This document shows positions 52,680-63,696 of a stretch of DNA of 64,000 bases, piece after piece (within the stretch, counting starts at the first letter, position 1; every line of letters starts with the position of its first letter). The position numbers were made by a program, and so were the translations under genes. The stretch lies in contig OY725495.1 in NCBI GenBank assembly GCA_963281255.1, positions 2,294,001 to 2,358,000 of the forward strand. Direction: 5' to 3'. This stretch comes from Aphrocallistes beatrix. Its lineage: Eukaryota > Porifera > Hexactinellida > Sceptrulophora > Aphrocallistidae. Under the pieces are notes generated by a model. It worked only from the letters and a program-made list of their open reading frames with translations, did no database searches and was not told the DNA's origin.

Positions 52680-53600
52680 TTTGAAAAAAGTTCTTTCTAT
52701 ACAAATAATAGTAGTATACGGGAGCGTTAAACATTAAAACTTTAAATCCCCAAATCTCGGGACTTTAAAATTTCAAAATTTACCGTCTTTAAAATAAAAA
52801 AAGTCAAATTTGTTTTGAAATAGAAAGCTGAAATTTACAACAGTTGTTCAATATCATTGTGCGATAAACGTAGGACCACTCGATTTTCGATATCTTATAA
52901 ATCTGCGATTTTATTGCTGATTTCCACAAAAAAACTTTTTTCGCCTTTTTTCGCCGTTTTTGGCATTTTTTTCAAACTCCTATAAAACTTTCAATTTTGG
53001 GTATTTTAACTCTCTTTTGGTCCTATGCAATATCAAATGTGGTAGACTATACACTTCCCGAACAAAAGTATTCGTACACCCCACAATTTCCCGTACAGAT
53101 AGTTATAATGCTGATTTATTTAGCGAGTCAAGGTATTTAATTGGCAAGAGATACGCTTAATTTAACTTCAAATTCGAATTCTCCATATTCGAATTACTCA
53201 TTTTATGATCTTTCCACTCGATTAATCTCCCACAAGGTTCAATATTCTCAGACTGTGCCACCTCGTACCACATGCCATCATATACAATGGTGATAACTCG
53301 TGATATGTGCCATAGGGTAGTAAATCCCGAAAATACTTAATTTTAAAGGAATGTAATTAAGTTAAAAGCTGTGGAGAATTCGAATTTGAAGACAAATTAA
53401 GTGTATCTCTTACCACTTAAATACCTTGACTCGCTAAATAAATCAGTATTATAACTATTTGTATGGGGAATTATGAGGTGTACGAATTGTTCAGGCAGTG
53501 TATATGAATAAATTTTCGAAGCATTTGATCCAAACGTAAGTTCCAAAAAATATAGGGTGTGCTAGCGAAAAACGGATAAAAACGACCTTGAGACGCTACT
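52680..53600 (+). repeat. family B fragment split by a Tc1-type MITE
   Basis: Blocks TCTCGGGACTTTAAAATT, GTAGGACCACTCGATTTTCG, then after the MITE GAATAAATTTTCGAAGCATT and GTGTGCTAGCG match the copy at 48867-50578. Both ends are missing. Confidence 0.55.
53052..53500. mobile_element. Tc1-type foldback MITE
   Basis: Starts CACTTCCCGAACAAAAGTAT and ends GTTCAGGCAGTG with TA on both sides (53050-53051, 53501-53502). Removing it restores GTAGACTATATGAATAAA of family B. Sister of 8996-9466. Confidence 0.75.
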
Positions 53601-53723
53601 AAGTATTATGGAATAAATGTTGTTAGCTTTTTGGAGCTTTGTCTTTGGATCCTACTAGGGGGCTTAAGGCGCCCTCAGACCCACAGCTGGATGCTGTACC
53701 ACTAGTTAGAAAATCTGACTAAG

Positions 53724-54040
53724 TCACTGCCGATACGCTTTACAAAATCCTGGGGGGAACCCATGTGTTTTGAGAGCAAAAACTTGTGTTAATATTCTAT
53801 AACAGCGCCCATGTTTTGGAATAATTAGATATTTCAACTGATCAATGAGAAAATTGATGCTAATTCTATGTGAAATAGAAACCTCACAAATATCGACTAA
53901 ATCACAATCATCAATTAGTTTAATAACATTTTCTAATTCATAAATGTCATTTTCAAAATGATCTCGGGGGTTATATACGTGTGGTATTAAAACGGAATCA
54001 CATTTGGTGAACACCTGGATTTGATCTTGTAAAATTGATA
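53724..54040 (-). pseudogene. P-element-type transposase fragment
   Basis: The minus frame contains DQLKYLIIPKHGRCYRILTQ followed by VFALKTHGFPPGFCKAYRQ. This aligns with the segment CQLANVLMHKNRRQYNVITQ..ALKAHLTSPSCYRYLQS of the P transposase at 20519-23374 (shared QL, R-x-Y, TQ, ALK-x-H, C-x-x-YRQ/YLQ). Upstream text begins VFTKCDSVLIPHVYNPRDHF. Neither the THAP finger nor catalytic residues are present here. Confidence 0.5.
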
Positions 54041-54223
54041 GTCATTCCTGAAATTTTGATTCTATCCATGTATGAGAGAAATAAATTATAGCAATATCAA
54101 CACAGCCTACGTAACTTTAGCCTATTCACGGAACGAATTTACCTCACCATGGTTTACTTCAAGTCTATTTTGAAAAACAAAACATTGTTTGAAATAAATT
54201 TGACTGCGATAAAATGCAGTATA
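54041..54223. other. spacer, no feature seen
   Basis: AT-rich. Confidence 0.25.
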
Positions 54224-54703
54224 CACCAACTGGACAAGTGTATTTCAACGCTTGATTCTTTCCCATACAAATAATACTAAATCGGAATTTTTAATGAAGG
54301 GCAATACGTTCAAATTCAAAGAAATATTAAAATTCTGATTTCAGATTCGAAATCTACACATTATAATTATTCATAGGTGAGCATAACTAATAAATTACTC
54401 AACTCCATGAACAATCTTATTAGCCTGAGCCACCATAGGTAGTTCATTGCCATCATGAATAGTGGTCAAAATGGGTGTATATGGCGCACGGTGGCACTGA
54501 TTGATATTTGCAAAAAGTAAAGGAATGAATGATTAATTAGAAAAATTAACCAGTAACTAATTTGAATGCGTATTATTCGAATCTGGAATCCGATTAGCTG
54601 TATCTCATACCGTTTAGAAGTAATCCTCTTCATGAATAGACCCATTTTAATATTATTTGTATGGGAAAGAATCAAGTGTTGAAATGCTTTTGTCCGGTTT
54701 GTG
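54224..54703. mobile_element. Tc1-type MITE
   Basis: Left CACCAACTGGACAAGTGTAT and right (reversed) CACAAACCGGACAAAAGCAT are inverted, and the following TTTCAAC(G/A)CTTGATT, TTTCCCATACAAATAATA match as well. TA flanks both sides (54222-54223, 54704-54705). 480 bp, non-coding. A truncated sister is at 46725-47021. Confidence 0.7.
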
Positions 54704-54742
54704 TATAATATAGGATCAGTATCGTTGTTAGTATATATTGTA

Positions 54743-54945
54743 CAAGCGCGGTTCACTTACTTGCGCCGCGGCTGTCGGACATTTTGTGTCCGCCGGAGGC
54801 TCACTTCGGTCGCCTGGGATCACATTGATTAATTATAAGGGAGATAGCATCTCTAAATACGTCTGGCCTACTGTTAAAACTCGATTAATGTTTGTTTATC
54901 ATATATATATATACACAAACATTCATCCAGTTTTAATAGTAAGGA
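54743..54945 (-). mobile_element. rearranged Helitron-like copy with facing 5' ends
   Basis: The reversed 3' end (CAAGCGCGGTTCAC, three hairpins) and GATTAATTATAAGG box occupy 54743-54865. Then a plus-strand 5' end (CTACTGTTAAAACTCGATTA, AATGTTTGTTTATC) is directly followed by a minus-strand 5' end (ACACAAACATTCATCC..TTTTAATAGTAAGGA). The body between the 3' end and the 5' ends is missing. Confidence 0.6.
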
Positions 54946-55019
54946 TCACCAACAATATTTCATACATTTTCTTTCTAATTCTCAATTTATTCATCCATAC
55001 GTACATATTTCTTAGCAGT

Positions 55020-55321
55020 ATGCCAAATAGGTATAGTGTAGTAAACTGCTGCCCAATTACGACGGCACTGGTTACGTTCCAGTGTTTGAAATGTTGAATC
55101 ATTGGTCCAAGGAAATGCAAGTGAATGGCGAAGGTTTCTCCATAGAGATGATGCATGGAAATTGGCGAGAGTCTTCATCTGTGCGAGACATTTCTGTGAC
55201 GAGGATATACAACTTCACTTCGATTCCCCCCAGGGTGACGGCACAGTGAATAAAGTTTCCAGAAAACCTGGTCTTCCGAAAATGCCAAGCCCATCAATCT
55301 TCTTAATTGTCCTTCATATTT
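55020..55321 (+). pseudogene. THAP-domain relic
   Basis: It starts MPNRYSVVNC. A shifted frame gives YDGTGYVPVFEM, and a further frame gives EWRRFLHRDDAWKLARVFIC then ARHFCDEDI and KPGLPKMPSPSIF. The C..C, W, C-x2-H-F spacing and the final P are those of a THAP zinc finger. Two frameshifts break it. It probably belonged to a second P-type element; the minus-strand transposase scrap at 53724-54040 is in opposite orientation, so the two are not simply parts of one gene. Confidence 0.6.
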
Positions 55322-55429
55322 AAGTATTGAGGAGTTTAGAGAAGATGGGTTAGATGGACCTACAACTGCAGATGACCAGGACTGCTTTAGCAAGTTTATT
55401 GTGGTGAGAGCGCTTAAAAGAATTCAGCT

Positions 55430-56065
55430 GAAGGTATGCGAACACCTCACATCTTCCAGACAGATAACGGGGGTGAATTTACTATTAACCTGCTTAATAC
55501 GACCCTGCGCAATGGCGGCTACAGGTACTTCTTACTCAAAGTTGATCTATTTTCACATGACGTCGAAGCAATCCCGTTGAAAGACAAGACTGCCGTCCAT
55601 CGTTAACGCATTCATGGAAGAATGGGTCTATCGTGGATATGGCAACCAAATATTAAGTTCACAGATCAGAGGAAGAATGTGGTTGGGTTAGCGGTGCACG
55701 AACTGTGCCACGACTTAGGGATTACTAAACGTCACACCACACCGTAACACCGAGTCCGATGAGATGGCCGAAAGACATATCGGCTTTGTCAAACAGTGTT
55801 ACGTTGCTTGATGCTCGAATGCACCTAGAAAAGGGTTCAAGGCCGTTGTTGTTAAAAAGAGATTACTTTCTACTGCAATAATCTGGACAACGCGTCGAGT
55901 AAAATATCCCCACACATGTTGGCGTTTGGCCGTCAGCCGAGATCACCAATCGATATGCTCATGAGCACTGGTAATACTCCAACAAAAGTTACAGGATCAG
56001 CCAGTCAGTATCTCGAAACAACGGTAAAGAAGAGGCAATAATTGAGTGGAATTGCACGAGAAAAC
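55430..56065 (+). pseudogene. Gypsy-type retroelement integrase relic, 5' part
   Basis: Frames show an integrase D-type block QTDNGGEFTINLL, then YFLLKVDLFSHDVEAIPLKD, then HPESDEMAERHIGF-like text, and finally GIARENQ, after which the Harbinger element interrupts the gene. Stops and frameshifts are frequent. The order of blocks suggests rearrangement or two overlapping copies. No LTRs were identified. Not functional. Confidence 0.5.
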
Positions 56066-56084
56066 CAGGGCCCTTATTCACTAA

Positions 56085-56330
56085 ACTTCTTAACTTAAGT
56101 TTTGCTTAACTTTAAGCAAAAACTAAGTATTTGTTTAAACTTAAGCAAAACTTAAGCAAAACTTAAGTATTTGCTTAAAGTTGAGCAAAACTTAAGTTAA
56201 ACTTAAGTTTTGCTTAAGTTGGTATTCACTAAGCTAAACTTAAGCAAAAACTAAGTATTTGCTTAACTTTAAGCAAAAACTAAGTATTTGCTTAAACTTA
56301 AGCAAATATTTAGTTTTAAACTTAAGTCAT
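56085..56330. repeat. TTAAGCAAAACTTAAG array, left subterminal
   Basis: Imperfect tandem and inverted copies of CTTAAGCAAAACTTAAG and GCTTAACTTTAAGC. The Harbinger terminal TATTCACTAA text reappears at 56222. The mirrored array is at 59230-59475. After it, 56340-56912 has no ORF but contains a direct duplication of about 130 bp (GAAGTTGGCGAATAACTGCT.. at 56487 and 56611). Confidence 0.65.
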
Positions 56331-56912
56331 GTCTGGGGTTGACTTAACTCTTAAATTATTTTGTAAATAGTGTTTCGTCGGTCTATAAATTAATATAAAA
56401 GCTTATAGGCAGTTTTTATTTCTGTTGTATGAATCATTGCCGCGCTAGGAGTGTTTTGTCAGTTCTATCTGTGGTATTAAAATGAAAGTTGGCGAATAAC
56501 TGCTAGACTATTATTGGAATACAAATGTTTTCGAAGAGTGATTGAGATGCGTAAAGAATCTAATTGTCTAAATATATCCATGACATCCATGACGTATAAA
56601 ATGATCTAATTGGAAGTTGGCGAATAACTGCTTGAATATTATTAGAATACAAATGTTTTCGAAGAGTGATTGAGATGCGTAAAGAATCTAATTGTCTAAA
56701 TATATCCATGACATCCATGACGTATTAAAATGATTATACTTAAGTATGTGATCTAAATGGAAGTTAGCGAATATCTACTATAGAATATGAATAATTATTC
56801 TACAAACGTTTTCCAGAACAAACATCTGAAAACAAACTACTATATAAACTACTGCTGGAAACAAGAACAAATAAATTCGAAACATCTCACGGAATAAGAA
56901 ATACTGAAACTA

Positions 56913-57728
56913 ATGGCAGAAAAATCCAAACCCCGGGCGAAAAACTTTTCCTCTGAAGAAATAAACTCCTTAGTGGATTTAATTCAGGAGAGAAAATCCC
57001 AACTGTTTGGCAGATTGAGTGCTTCCTTCAATTTCGAAGAGAAGAACACAGTTTGGGATGAAGTCGCGTCTGGATTGTCAACACTTCATGGCACATCAAG
57101 GAATCGAGACGATGTCCTCAAAAAGTGGTCCAACCTCCTGAGCAAGCATAAACCACTAATTGCCGATAAGCTTGCTTCGATGAAAAAAACTGGCGGAGGT
57201 CCCCCTGGAAGTGAACTAACTCCACTGGAGGAGAAAATCCAAAGCATCAAAGGGAAACAATTATTTGAGGGCATCGCTTCTGGGGTAGACATCACGAATG
57301 AACCTACTCACTCCCAAGTGTCTTATGATTCTGATCAAATGGTCACAAGCCCTCTGTTTTCAACGGATGATGAGCAACCCAACCTGGCGGGACTACCCAG
57401 CCGAAAAAGAAAGTTTTCGTACCCACTATCTGGCGCAACTGCAGATATGCAACTGACAAATACTAAACAGATTTTGTTAGAGAAGGAAGAAGAGAAGTTG
57501 GCTGTAGTCAAAAGAATAGAGTCAAGTTTAGAGAGAATTGAATCGCATATGCAGAGAATAGGAGATATGTTGCAGAATCTACCAGAGATGATCGCAAACC
57601 AAAAAGCGATGTTATCTGCCTTGACACAGCCTCATATGCATCTATTCGCAGGACCATTTGCTCCGCCATCCTACCCTAAGAGTTTCCCTTCAGGACCTTT
57701 CTATCCTCCAAGTTCCAGTGATTATTAA
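56913..57728 (+). CDS. Harbinger Myb/SANT-like DNA-binding protein
   Basis: An uninterrupted 271-codon ORF starting MAEKSKPRAKNFSSEEINSL. The first approximately 85 residues form a Myb/SANT-like trihelix domain, with VWDEVASGLSTLHGTSRNRD and DDVLKKWSNLLSKHK. The middle is polar. A Lys/Glu-rich coiled-coil region (ILLEKEEEKLAVVKRIESSL, residues about 190-225) precedes a Pro/Phe-rich C terminus ending SSSDY. In Harbinger elements this second protein binds element ends and helps bring the transposase to the nucleus. No frameshift or stop is seen, so this copy could be translated. Convergent with the transposase gene about 300 bp away. Confidence 0.85.
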   Translation: MAEKSKPRAKNFSSEEINSLVDLIQERKSQLFGRLSASFNFEEKNTVWDEVASGLSTLHGTSRNRDDVLKKWSNLLSKHKPLIADKLASMKKTGGGPPGSELTPLEEKIQSIKGKQLFEGIASGVDITNEPTHSQVSYDSDQMVTSPLFSTDDEQPNLAGLPSRKRKFSYPLSGATADMQLTNTKQILLEKEEEKLAVVKRIESSLERIESHMQRIGDMLQNLPEMIANQKAMLSALTQPHMHLFAGPFAPPSYPKSFPSGPFYPPSSSDY

Positions 57729-58022
57729 TTACTATTTCTGTTCACTTTGTAATCTTAATGATTTCAGATAACTAGTTATGATGTTGAGACAGTGAAGCAG
57801 CTTAATCAGGATAGAATTGTCGAAAATAATTTCTTTAAACTAAAAATCATCGTGAATCGGGACATCATATCGGATAATCGAGAGCCACCGACTCTGAAAG
57901 TGTTCCGACGAAGCGGTTTCAACTGTATATTAAAATGTATTAAGAATGGGTAATTGGAATTCAATACAATGTAAAGTCAAATAAAATTAACATAAATTTG
58001 ACATGCAATGATAAAGCATAAT

Positions 58023-59078
58023 TTACTGGAAAAATTCAGTTACTATAGCTTCCCTCATTATGATACCATTTTCTGAAGGTTCCTGCAGATAATCAATGTC
58101 AGGAGTGGGTTCATCCATTGTTGAGTCGAGTTCGGTCAGGAGGCCATGGTCGATACACATGTTATGCAGCACCATAGTAGCGATGATTATTTTACAGCAT
58201 TTTTCAGGACTATAACAGAGAGTCCCTCCTGTTCTATCCATGGACCTCCAACGGCTCTTCCAAATACCGAAAGTGCACTCAATTGTTTGACGAACTTTAA
58301 GGAAAGCCCGATTATACCTTCTTTGCCCAGGTGTAGCTGGAGAAGTTATAGGAGTCATTAACTTAGTACGTAATCCATACGCACTATCACCTAAGAGCCA
58401 CCCATGGACAGTTTCAATCCCACCACTTGTTATCTCCCGGTTGATGCCTGATTGACGCCAAATAAAAGCATCATGAGTGCAGCCGGGCCATTTGACAACA
58501 GCATTGATGAAGCGAAATTCATGGTCACAAATTGCTTGGATGTTTATAGAGTGAAATCCCTTTCGGTTAACATAGAGATCCTCATTCGTTGATGGCGCAA
58601 GGGTGGGAACATGGAAGCCATCAATACATCCAAGAACTAGTGGGAACTTGTATTTCTTTAAGAAATATTCTTGAATGACCCTTTGTCGAGTTGTATTCGG
58701 AAATTTGATATAGGCTGGAGCTATGCTGGTTCATGCTTTAGTCACAGCAGTTACGCATCTCGATACAGACGTTTGCGAGATTCCATGTGCGGATGCGATA
58801 ACTGTCTGAAAAGTTCCAGTAGCTAAGAACTGCAGAGCTACAGCTAGTTGTGTTGCTGGAGCGATTGAGTGGGAACGAGCAGTAGATCGATGAAGTTTGA
58901 TGGAAATGTTGTTCAAGAGGTTTACAAACATATACTTCGTTATTCTGTATCTAGCGATAAAATCGAAGTCAGAATATGCCTCCATTGGGTTAAGTCGATC
59001 CCTAAAAACTCTTTGGCGACGTAAACTGTTTTCAATAATTTCAATTTCAATCTCAAGTAAACTTAGTGCAGAAGCCAT
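58023..59078 (-). pseudogene. Harbinger transposase (HARBI1-like), one in-frame stop
   Basis: The minus frame starts MASALSLLEIEIEIIENSLR at 59078 and ends at TAA, 58023. The N-terminal helix-turn-helix-like region includes GISQTSVSRCVTAV. The DDE_Tnp_4 catalytic residues are all present: GCIDGFHVPT (near 58620), GDSAYGL (near 58390) and TIECTFGIWKSRW (near 58265). The only defect found is a TGA at 58731-58733, between TAVTKA and TSIAPAYIKF; the frame is open on both sides. About 351 residues is a usual family length. A recent loss, or a site read through or miscalled. Confidence 0.85.
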
Positions 59079-59229
59079 GAAATCTAACTAAACTAGAATA
59101 TTTCTTCAGAAATTTATAACTATTTAATAGGACTATTGTTCATATAATTTAACCATGGAACTTGATAGTGATTGCATTTGGATAATTCAAAAGTATTAAA
59201 TTCTTGACATTTTTGTAAAGCAAGCAAAT

Positions 59230-59475
59230 TCTTGGCTATTTCTCAAGTTAAGCAAATACTTAGATTTTGCTTAAAGTTAAGCAAATACTTAGATTTTGCT
59301 TAAGTTTAGCTTAGTGAATACCAACTTAAGCAAAACTTAAGTTTAACTTAAGTTTTGCTTAAGTTTAAGCAAATACTTAAGTTTTGCTTAAGTTTTGCTT
59401 AAAGTTAAGCAAATACTTAGTTTTTGCTTAAGTTATACTTAAGTTTTAAGTTAAGCAAAACTTAAGTTAAGTTTA
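59230..59475. repeat. TTAAGCAAAACTTAAG array, right subterminal
   Basis: The inverted counterpart of the array at 56085-56330, made of AAGTTAAGCAAATACTTAG and CTTAAGTTTTGCTTAAG units up to the right end. Confidence 0.65.
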
Positions 59476-59491
59476 GTGAATAAGGCCCCAG

Positions 59492-59605
59492 GAGTGCACC
59501 CGATCGTGGGCTAAGAAGAAGTATGATAAAGGCAAGAAAACGTTCAACATAACCACGGGAGATTGGGTAATTATTAATATGAAGGACTATTCGTATACAT
59601 ACATG
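59492..59605 (+). pseudogene. Gypsy-type integrase relic, 3' part
   Basis: Continues in frame after the Harbinger: ECTRSWAKKKYDKGKKTFN, then TTGDWVIINMKDYS. The YDK and GDWV motifs are typical of the C-terminal region of Gypsy integrases. Confidence 0.6.
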
Positions 59606-59932
59606 GTAGTTTATAGTAAGAGAGAGATTTCAGCAACATATAGATATGCTATACAGATTGCATTTTGCGCATAAAACTTAGTAATGAAGTAATCCATGAT
59701 TAAATACCGTGAATATGCTATAGTTACGTAGGCTATGCAATATCAAGTTAATGAAATTTTAACTACAGTATATAATAATGATAAAAATCATACATGCATT
59801 TATATAGCTCTGATTCCATATTAATATGTTCAAGTGCGCTGCACATAATAATAGATGCATGTAGTGTATGCATGAAGGTATATATATGTATGTATGTATT
59901 CTCGTATTGTAATGTATGTATATGTTACAGGG
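59606..59932. other. no feature seen
   Basis: AT-rich with a TATG-type microsatellite at about 59878-59932. Confidence 0.3.
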
Positions 59933-60606
59933 TAATTGTAATTACCCTGATTTTTTTAGGGGAATTGTAATTACCCTGGTTCAATCAGGGTAATTGTAAT
60001 TACCCTGACTTTTTCAGGGTAATTGTAATTACAGTATAACCTCCATAAGTGGGGGAGCATGGGACGGGATAAAACTGGTTTATCCCCCATTCCCCGGTTA
60101 AAATTCAATTTTCTAGATGAGAACATCTAACAGCCTATTTGAAACTTGTAGAATTTCAGAAAATACATAGTACATAGTACATATAACACACCCATTAATG
60201 TACCAGTTGAGTTTTATAAGTTACACAATTACATTTAGAAAACTCCACTTCCTAATATGGTACTTAGGTGGTATAATTGTTAACTTATAGTATGGAAGGG
60301 GGCGAATTCAGGGGGGGAAATTCAGGGTGGGCAATGTTACCTGTTACAATGCAACTGTCAATTGAGGAATCCTATTAATAGGACAATTGCTCTTAGGTGA
60401 GCTAAATTGTGTTTCCCGTGCTTGTGTATTACCGGCTGAGCAAATCTGGATGGACATGTGAAAATGGCCCAAGTTGCGCCTATACAAATGATCCACTATA
60501 CAATGAGTGGTCACTATAATTAACCTAAAAAACAAAGTAATTACAATTACCCTGAAAAAAATCAGGGTAATTACAATTACCCTGATTTTACAGATACCCT
60601 GTAACA
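59933..60606. mobile_element. TIR element with AATTACCCTG palindromic array
   Basis: Left TGTTACAGGGTAATTGTAAT and right (reversed) TGTTACAGGGTATCTGTAAA, then repeated palindromic units CAGGGTAATTGTAATTACCC: four on the left (to 60033) and two on the right (60538-60590). TA flanks (59931-59932, 60607-60608). The core carries a decayed Tigger-like end (CAGTATAACCTCCATAAGTG). 674 bp, non-coding. Confidence 0.6.
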
Positions 60607-60647
60607 TATATACTTTGAAAGTAATTTAAGATGTGTATATTAAGTGT

Positions 60648-61128
60648 TTAATTAAGTAGTTGTGGGGTATGAGATGAGGAAAAGGTGAGTTTTAGCAGTT
60701 TATTGAAGATAGGGAGTATAGGGACATTTCGAATGCTCAGAGGGAGAAGATTCCACTCAACAGACACAGCAAAAGTACAGCACGAGCCCCCAGGGTTTTG
60801 GAGGATTTTAATAGTAGGATGTTCAAGGAATGGTATTCGATGATCATAGGGTACGATTGGATGTCTTAACCTGTATGAGTTGGATGATATAATCCGGGAC
60901 AAGGGAATGGAAGGCTTTGTAAGTGATGAGGCGGATTTTGAAGAGGATGCGATATTTAACAGGCAGCCCGTGGACGTGGATAAGAAAAGGAGAGGACGAG
61001 AATGTACGGGAGACAATGTAGATAAGTCTGGCTTCACTGTTCTGGACTCGCTGGAGTCGAACAAAGAGGGATGAGTGGGAACCATACAAGAGGCTGTACA
61101 GCAATCAAGACGACATGTGATAAGAGCA
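60648..61128 (-). pseudogene. CR1/L2/Rex-type LINE reverse transcriptase, 3' part
   Basis: Minus-strand frames give the C-terminal region of a non-LTR reverse transcriptase: LLYGSHSSLFVRLQRVQNSE, then HGLPVKYRILFKIRLITYKA, HSLVPDYI and, shifted, SVEWNLLPLSIRNVPILP. The LQRVQN.AARL and LPVKYRI blocks are diagnostic. At least two frameshifts. It is the continuation of 63697-64000, from which it is separated by a family B insertion. Confidence 0.75.
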
Positions 61129-61600
61129 TTAAGGATACAGCCCTCGAAAAACCTTGCCTAGCGTAAAAAAAATGGCAAAATTTTTAATTGTTAATTTCAT
61201 TGTATTACTGATCGGTCTACCATCTGATAGCACTAGTTGGACGGTATTTATTTTGATTTTTGTGAGTTAACACCCTAAAGTTTAGCGTTAGTAAAATTGA
61301 AAAATTATTGGAGGTTTTTTACTCATTTACCAATTAGTTTTTAACATATTTGATATTTTTTGATGATATGGACCTTAACATTGTTTTGGCACCTTTGGAG
61401 ATTATATAACACAAAGATTTAAAAGAATGGGCAAATAAAAACAAAATAGCTCTATAAGGGAGTTCAATTATATAATGCTCGGGAAATCGCAAGTTTGATC
61501 TCGGATATTTTGCGATCACTGGGTCAGAAATAAAATTCTGATCGTTTAAAAAAAAAGAATTGTTCGGATCCGACATGTTCTTGAGATATCGCTTATTATA

Positions 61601-62961
61601 CCGGGTGGTTAAAAAAAAGAAAACCCATTTTGAAATTCCTATAGCCCAGCTATTTTCTGTCCAAAGTCAAAAAAACGTAATTATAAACTTCTAACGATCT
61701 ACTAAAAGCATTCAAAGCATAATCATTCTAATGTAAGGATAAGTGGTGATTTATAAGATGTGCTCCATATGCCCTCCGTTCACTTCGATACATTTTTTTA
61801 TCCTGAGAGTGAAGTTCTGCATGACAGCTTTCAAAACAAGCCCCTTAATTGCATTTATCTCGTCTTTGATCTTCTCTTTCAGCTGGTTTAGGTCTCTCGG
61901 CTTCTCTTCATACACTTTGTTTTTTAGATAACCCCACAGATAGAAATCTGGGGGACTAAGGTCTGGAGAATAGGGTGGCCACTCAATTTGACACCGTTTG
62001 CTAACAATTCTCTTCTTGAAGTGCTGCTTCAGCCATTCAATGCTGACATTGGCAGTATGTGGCGTTGCACCGTCCTGCTGGAACCATTGTCTGTTCAAGG
62101 TAGACTTGAATCTGCTCTGAAGCTCTGTCCAAAACTTGTCAAAAACCTCAACGTATCGTTCTGAGTTCACGGTTACAGCCACTCCATTTTTCTCTAAAAA
62201 GAATGGGCCAATAATCCCTCTTGAAGATATCGCAACCCATGCTGTGACCTTGCATGAATGGAGTGGTCTTTCAGCAACTTCTACAGGAGGCGAAGTACCC
62301 CAATAGACATTATTTTTGAATTCACTTGACCGTCCAAGTGAAAGTGGGCCTCGTCAGTTGTCCAGAGATTTGTCAAAAATGTGTCCGACTCCTCAATCTT
62401 GTCGAGCAGAACTTTTGCCATTTCCTTTCTCCTATTTCTTATCAGCTTCAGAAAGCTTCTGGTGTGTTTGTATCCGGTATGGGAACATGCCCAGATCTTC
62501 AGTCATCACTCTCATCATTGTAGACCTTGATATGGGTTTGTGACCTTTTTCTGGTCGATCGTTTCGGTGACTGTTCAACCGACTCCCGAACCATAGCAAT
62601 AACTTGGGATGTGCGGCGTCTCTTTCTCCCAGAATGAGTTTCTCTGTCTTCACACTTCTTATTAAGGTTTTTGACAGTGCCTGCATATTGAAACTTCTTC
62701 ACCATCTTGAATATGCCGGACTTGGTTGGGGGTAGTTCCATCCCGAAAACATGTACAAAGTTCTGTTGCGTTTTTGCGAACGACTTTGTCTCTAAATATT
62801 TCTGAACACACCATACTCGCTCTTGAGTTGTCCACTGCCTTGTTTTTGGCATATCAGAGGTATTAGCTAACATAGTATTTGAAAATATTATTGGGTTATA
62901 ATTAAAACTAACCAAAAAGGTTCAAAACAGAAATAGATTTCCATTTTTTTGAACCACCTTG
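61601..62961 (-). mobile_element. mariner-like element with TA duplication
   Basis: The ends are CCGGGTGGTTAAAAAAAAGA and, reversed, CAAGGTGGTTCAAAAAAATG. TA flanks both sides (61599-61600, 62962-62963), and joining the flanks gives the normal family B text GCTTATTATAGGTAAAG. 1361 bp with one transposase pseudogene. Confidence 0.85.
61751..62915 (-). pseudogene. mariner-superfamily transposase pseudogene
   Basis: N-terminal helix-turn-helix from about 62852: MPKTRQWTTQERVWCVQKYL, PPTKSGIFKMVKKFQYAGTV and a KRSTRKRSQ linker. Then, shifted, SRSTMMRVMTEDLGMFPYRI. Catalytic blocks: TTDEAHFHLDG (near 62355), WFQQDGATPHTA (near 62075) and YSPDLSPPDFYLWG (near 61955). Frames change near 62530 and 62310. 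The last 143 codons are open to the stop at 61751. It belongs to the IS630-Tc1-mariner group whose third block is SPDLxPxDFFLWG. All three acidic residues survive. Confidence 0.85.
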
Positions 62962-63696
62962 TAGGTAAAGTTCGGGCACAATATCTCTCTATGGTCCCGA
63001 AAGAGGGCGATGTCATATCTTAAAAACTATTGAAGATATATAATCTATTTTATTCTTAACTAAAAGGATGTATGCGAAAATATATAGGTTCATCAAACAT
63101 TCCTTTGTCAAAAAATAAATAATTCTCGACTTATCATTGATTTAATTGTAATACAAATTCTATGGAGAACTTTGAATATATTAGAAAATGGCGAATCTAA
63201 TCACTAAATATGTGTCCAAATGTGGCTATTATGCTAAATAGTAATGAATACAATTGTCGTTAATAATGTGTACAGAAAAATTGGTGAACTTTTGATAATT
63301 ATTTTTACATTACATTTTTCGCACTTTTTTGCCCTTTTTTTTCGGACACCGATAAAATTTACAATTTTTGTCATTTTAACTTTCTTCTGGTCCTATGAAG
63401 TTGCAAACATGGTAGACTATCTATGATTCGATTTTGGAAGCATTTGATTCCTTGGTATGTCCTAAACAATTATTTGAGTGCCCGAATTTCTACAATTAAG
63501 ATGTGCTAGCGGAAAACGAAAAAAACAGACTTTGAGACACTGTATCTCAGAAACTAGAAATGAGAATCAAAAACGGTTTGGAATTTGCCAGTATTTCTTG
63601 ACGCAGATACCTCCCCACGCTTAACATTTCTTATAGCTCTACTTTCATCGTATGCTGTTGCCAAATCATATGTTTTTTCGAGGGCGGTATCCTTAA

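Larger units (their letters stand above)
56069..59488. mobile_element. PIF/Harbinger element, nearly intact
   Basis: The ends GGCCCTTATTCACTAAACTT and, reversed, GGGCCTTATTCACTAAACTT enclose 3420 bp. CAG flanks both sides (56066-56068, 59489-59491), a 3-bp duplication as usual for this superfamily. Removing the element restores an open frame in the Gypsy integrase (ENQ/ECTRSWAKKKYD). It holds the two Harbinger genes, convergent: a Myb/SANT-like ORF on plus and the transposase on minus. Confidence 0.9.
61129..63696 (-). mobile_element. family B copy inserted in a LINE, carrying a mariner
   Basis: TTAAGGATACAGCCCTCG at the left, CGAGGGCGGTATCCTTAA at the right. Removing it leaves one TTAA at the target and restores the LINE frame (ESLV/NALITCRLD). 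The middle part of the family B body is deleted near 63305, and a mariner-like element occupies 61601-62961. Confidence 0.8.

Noticed and set aside
61743-61931. Plus ORF of 62 codons
   Set aside because: Antisense to the mariner transposase C terminus.
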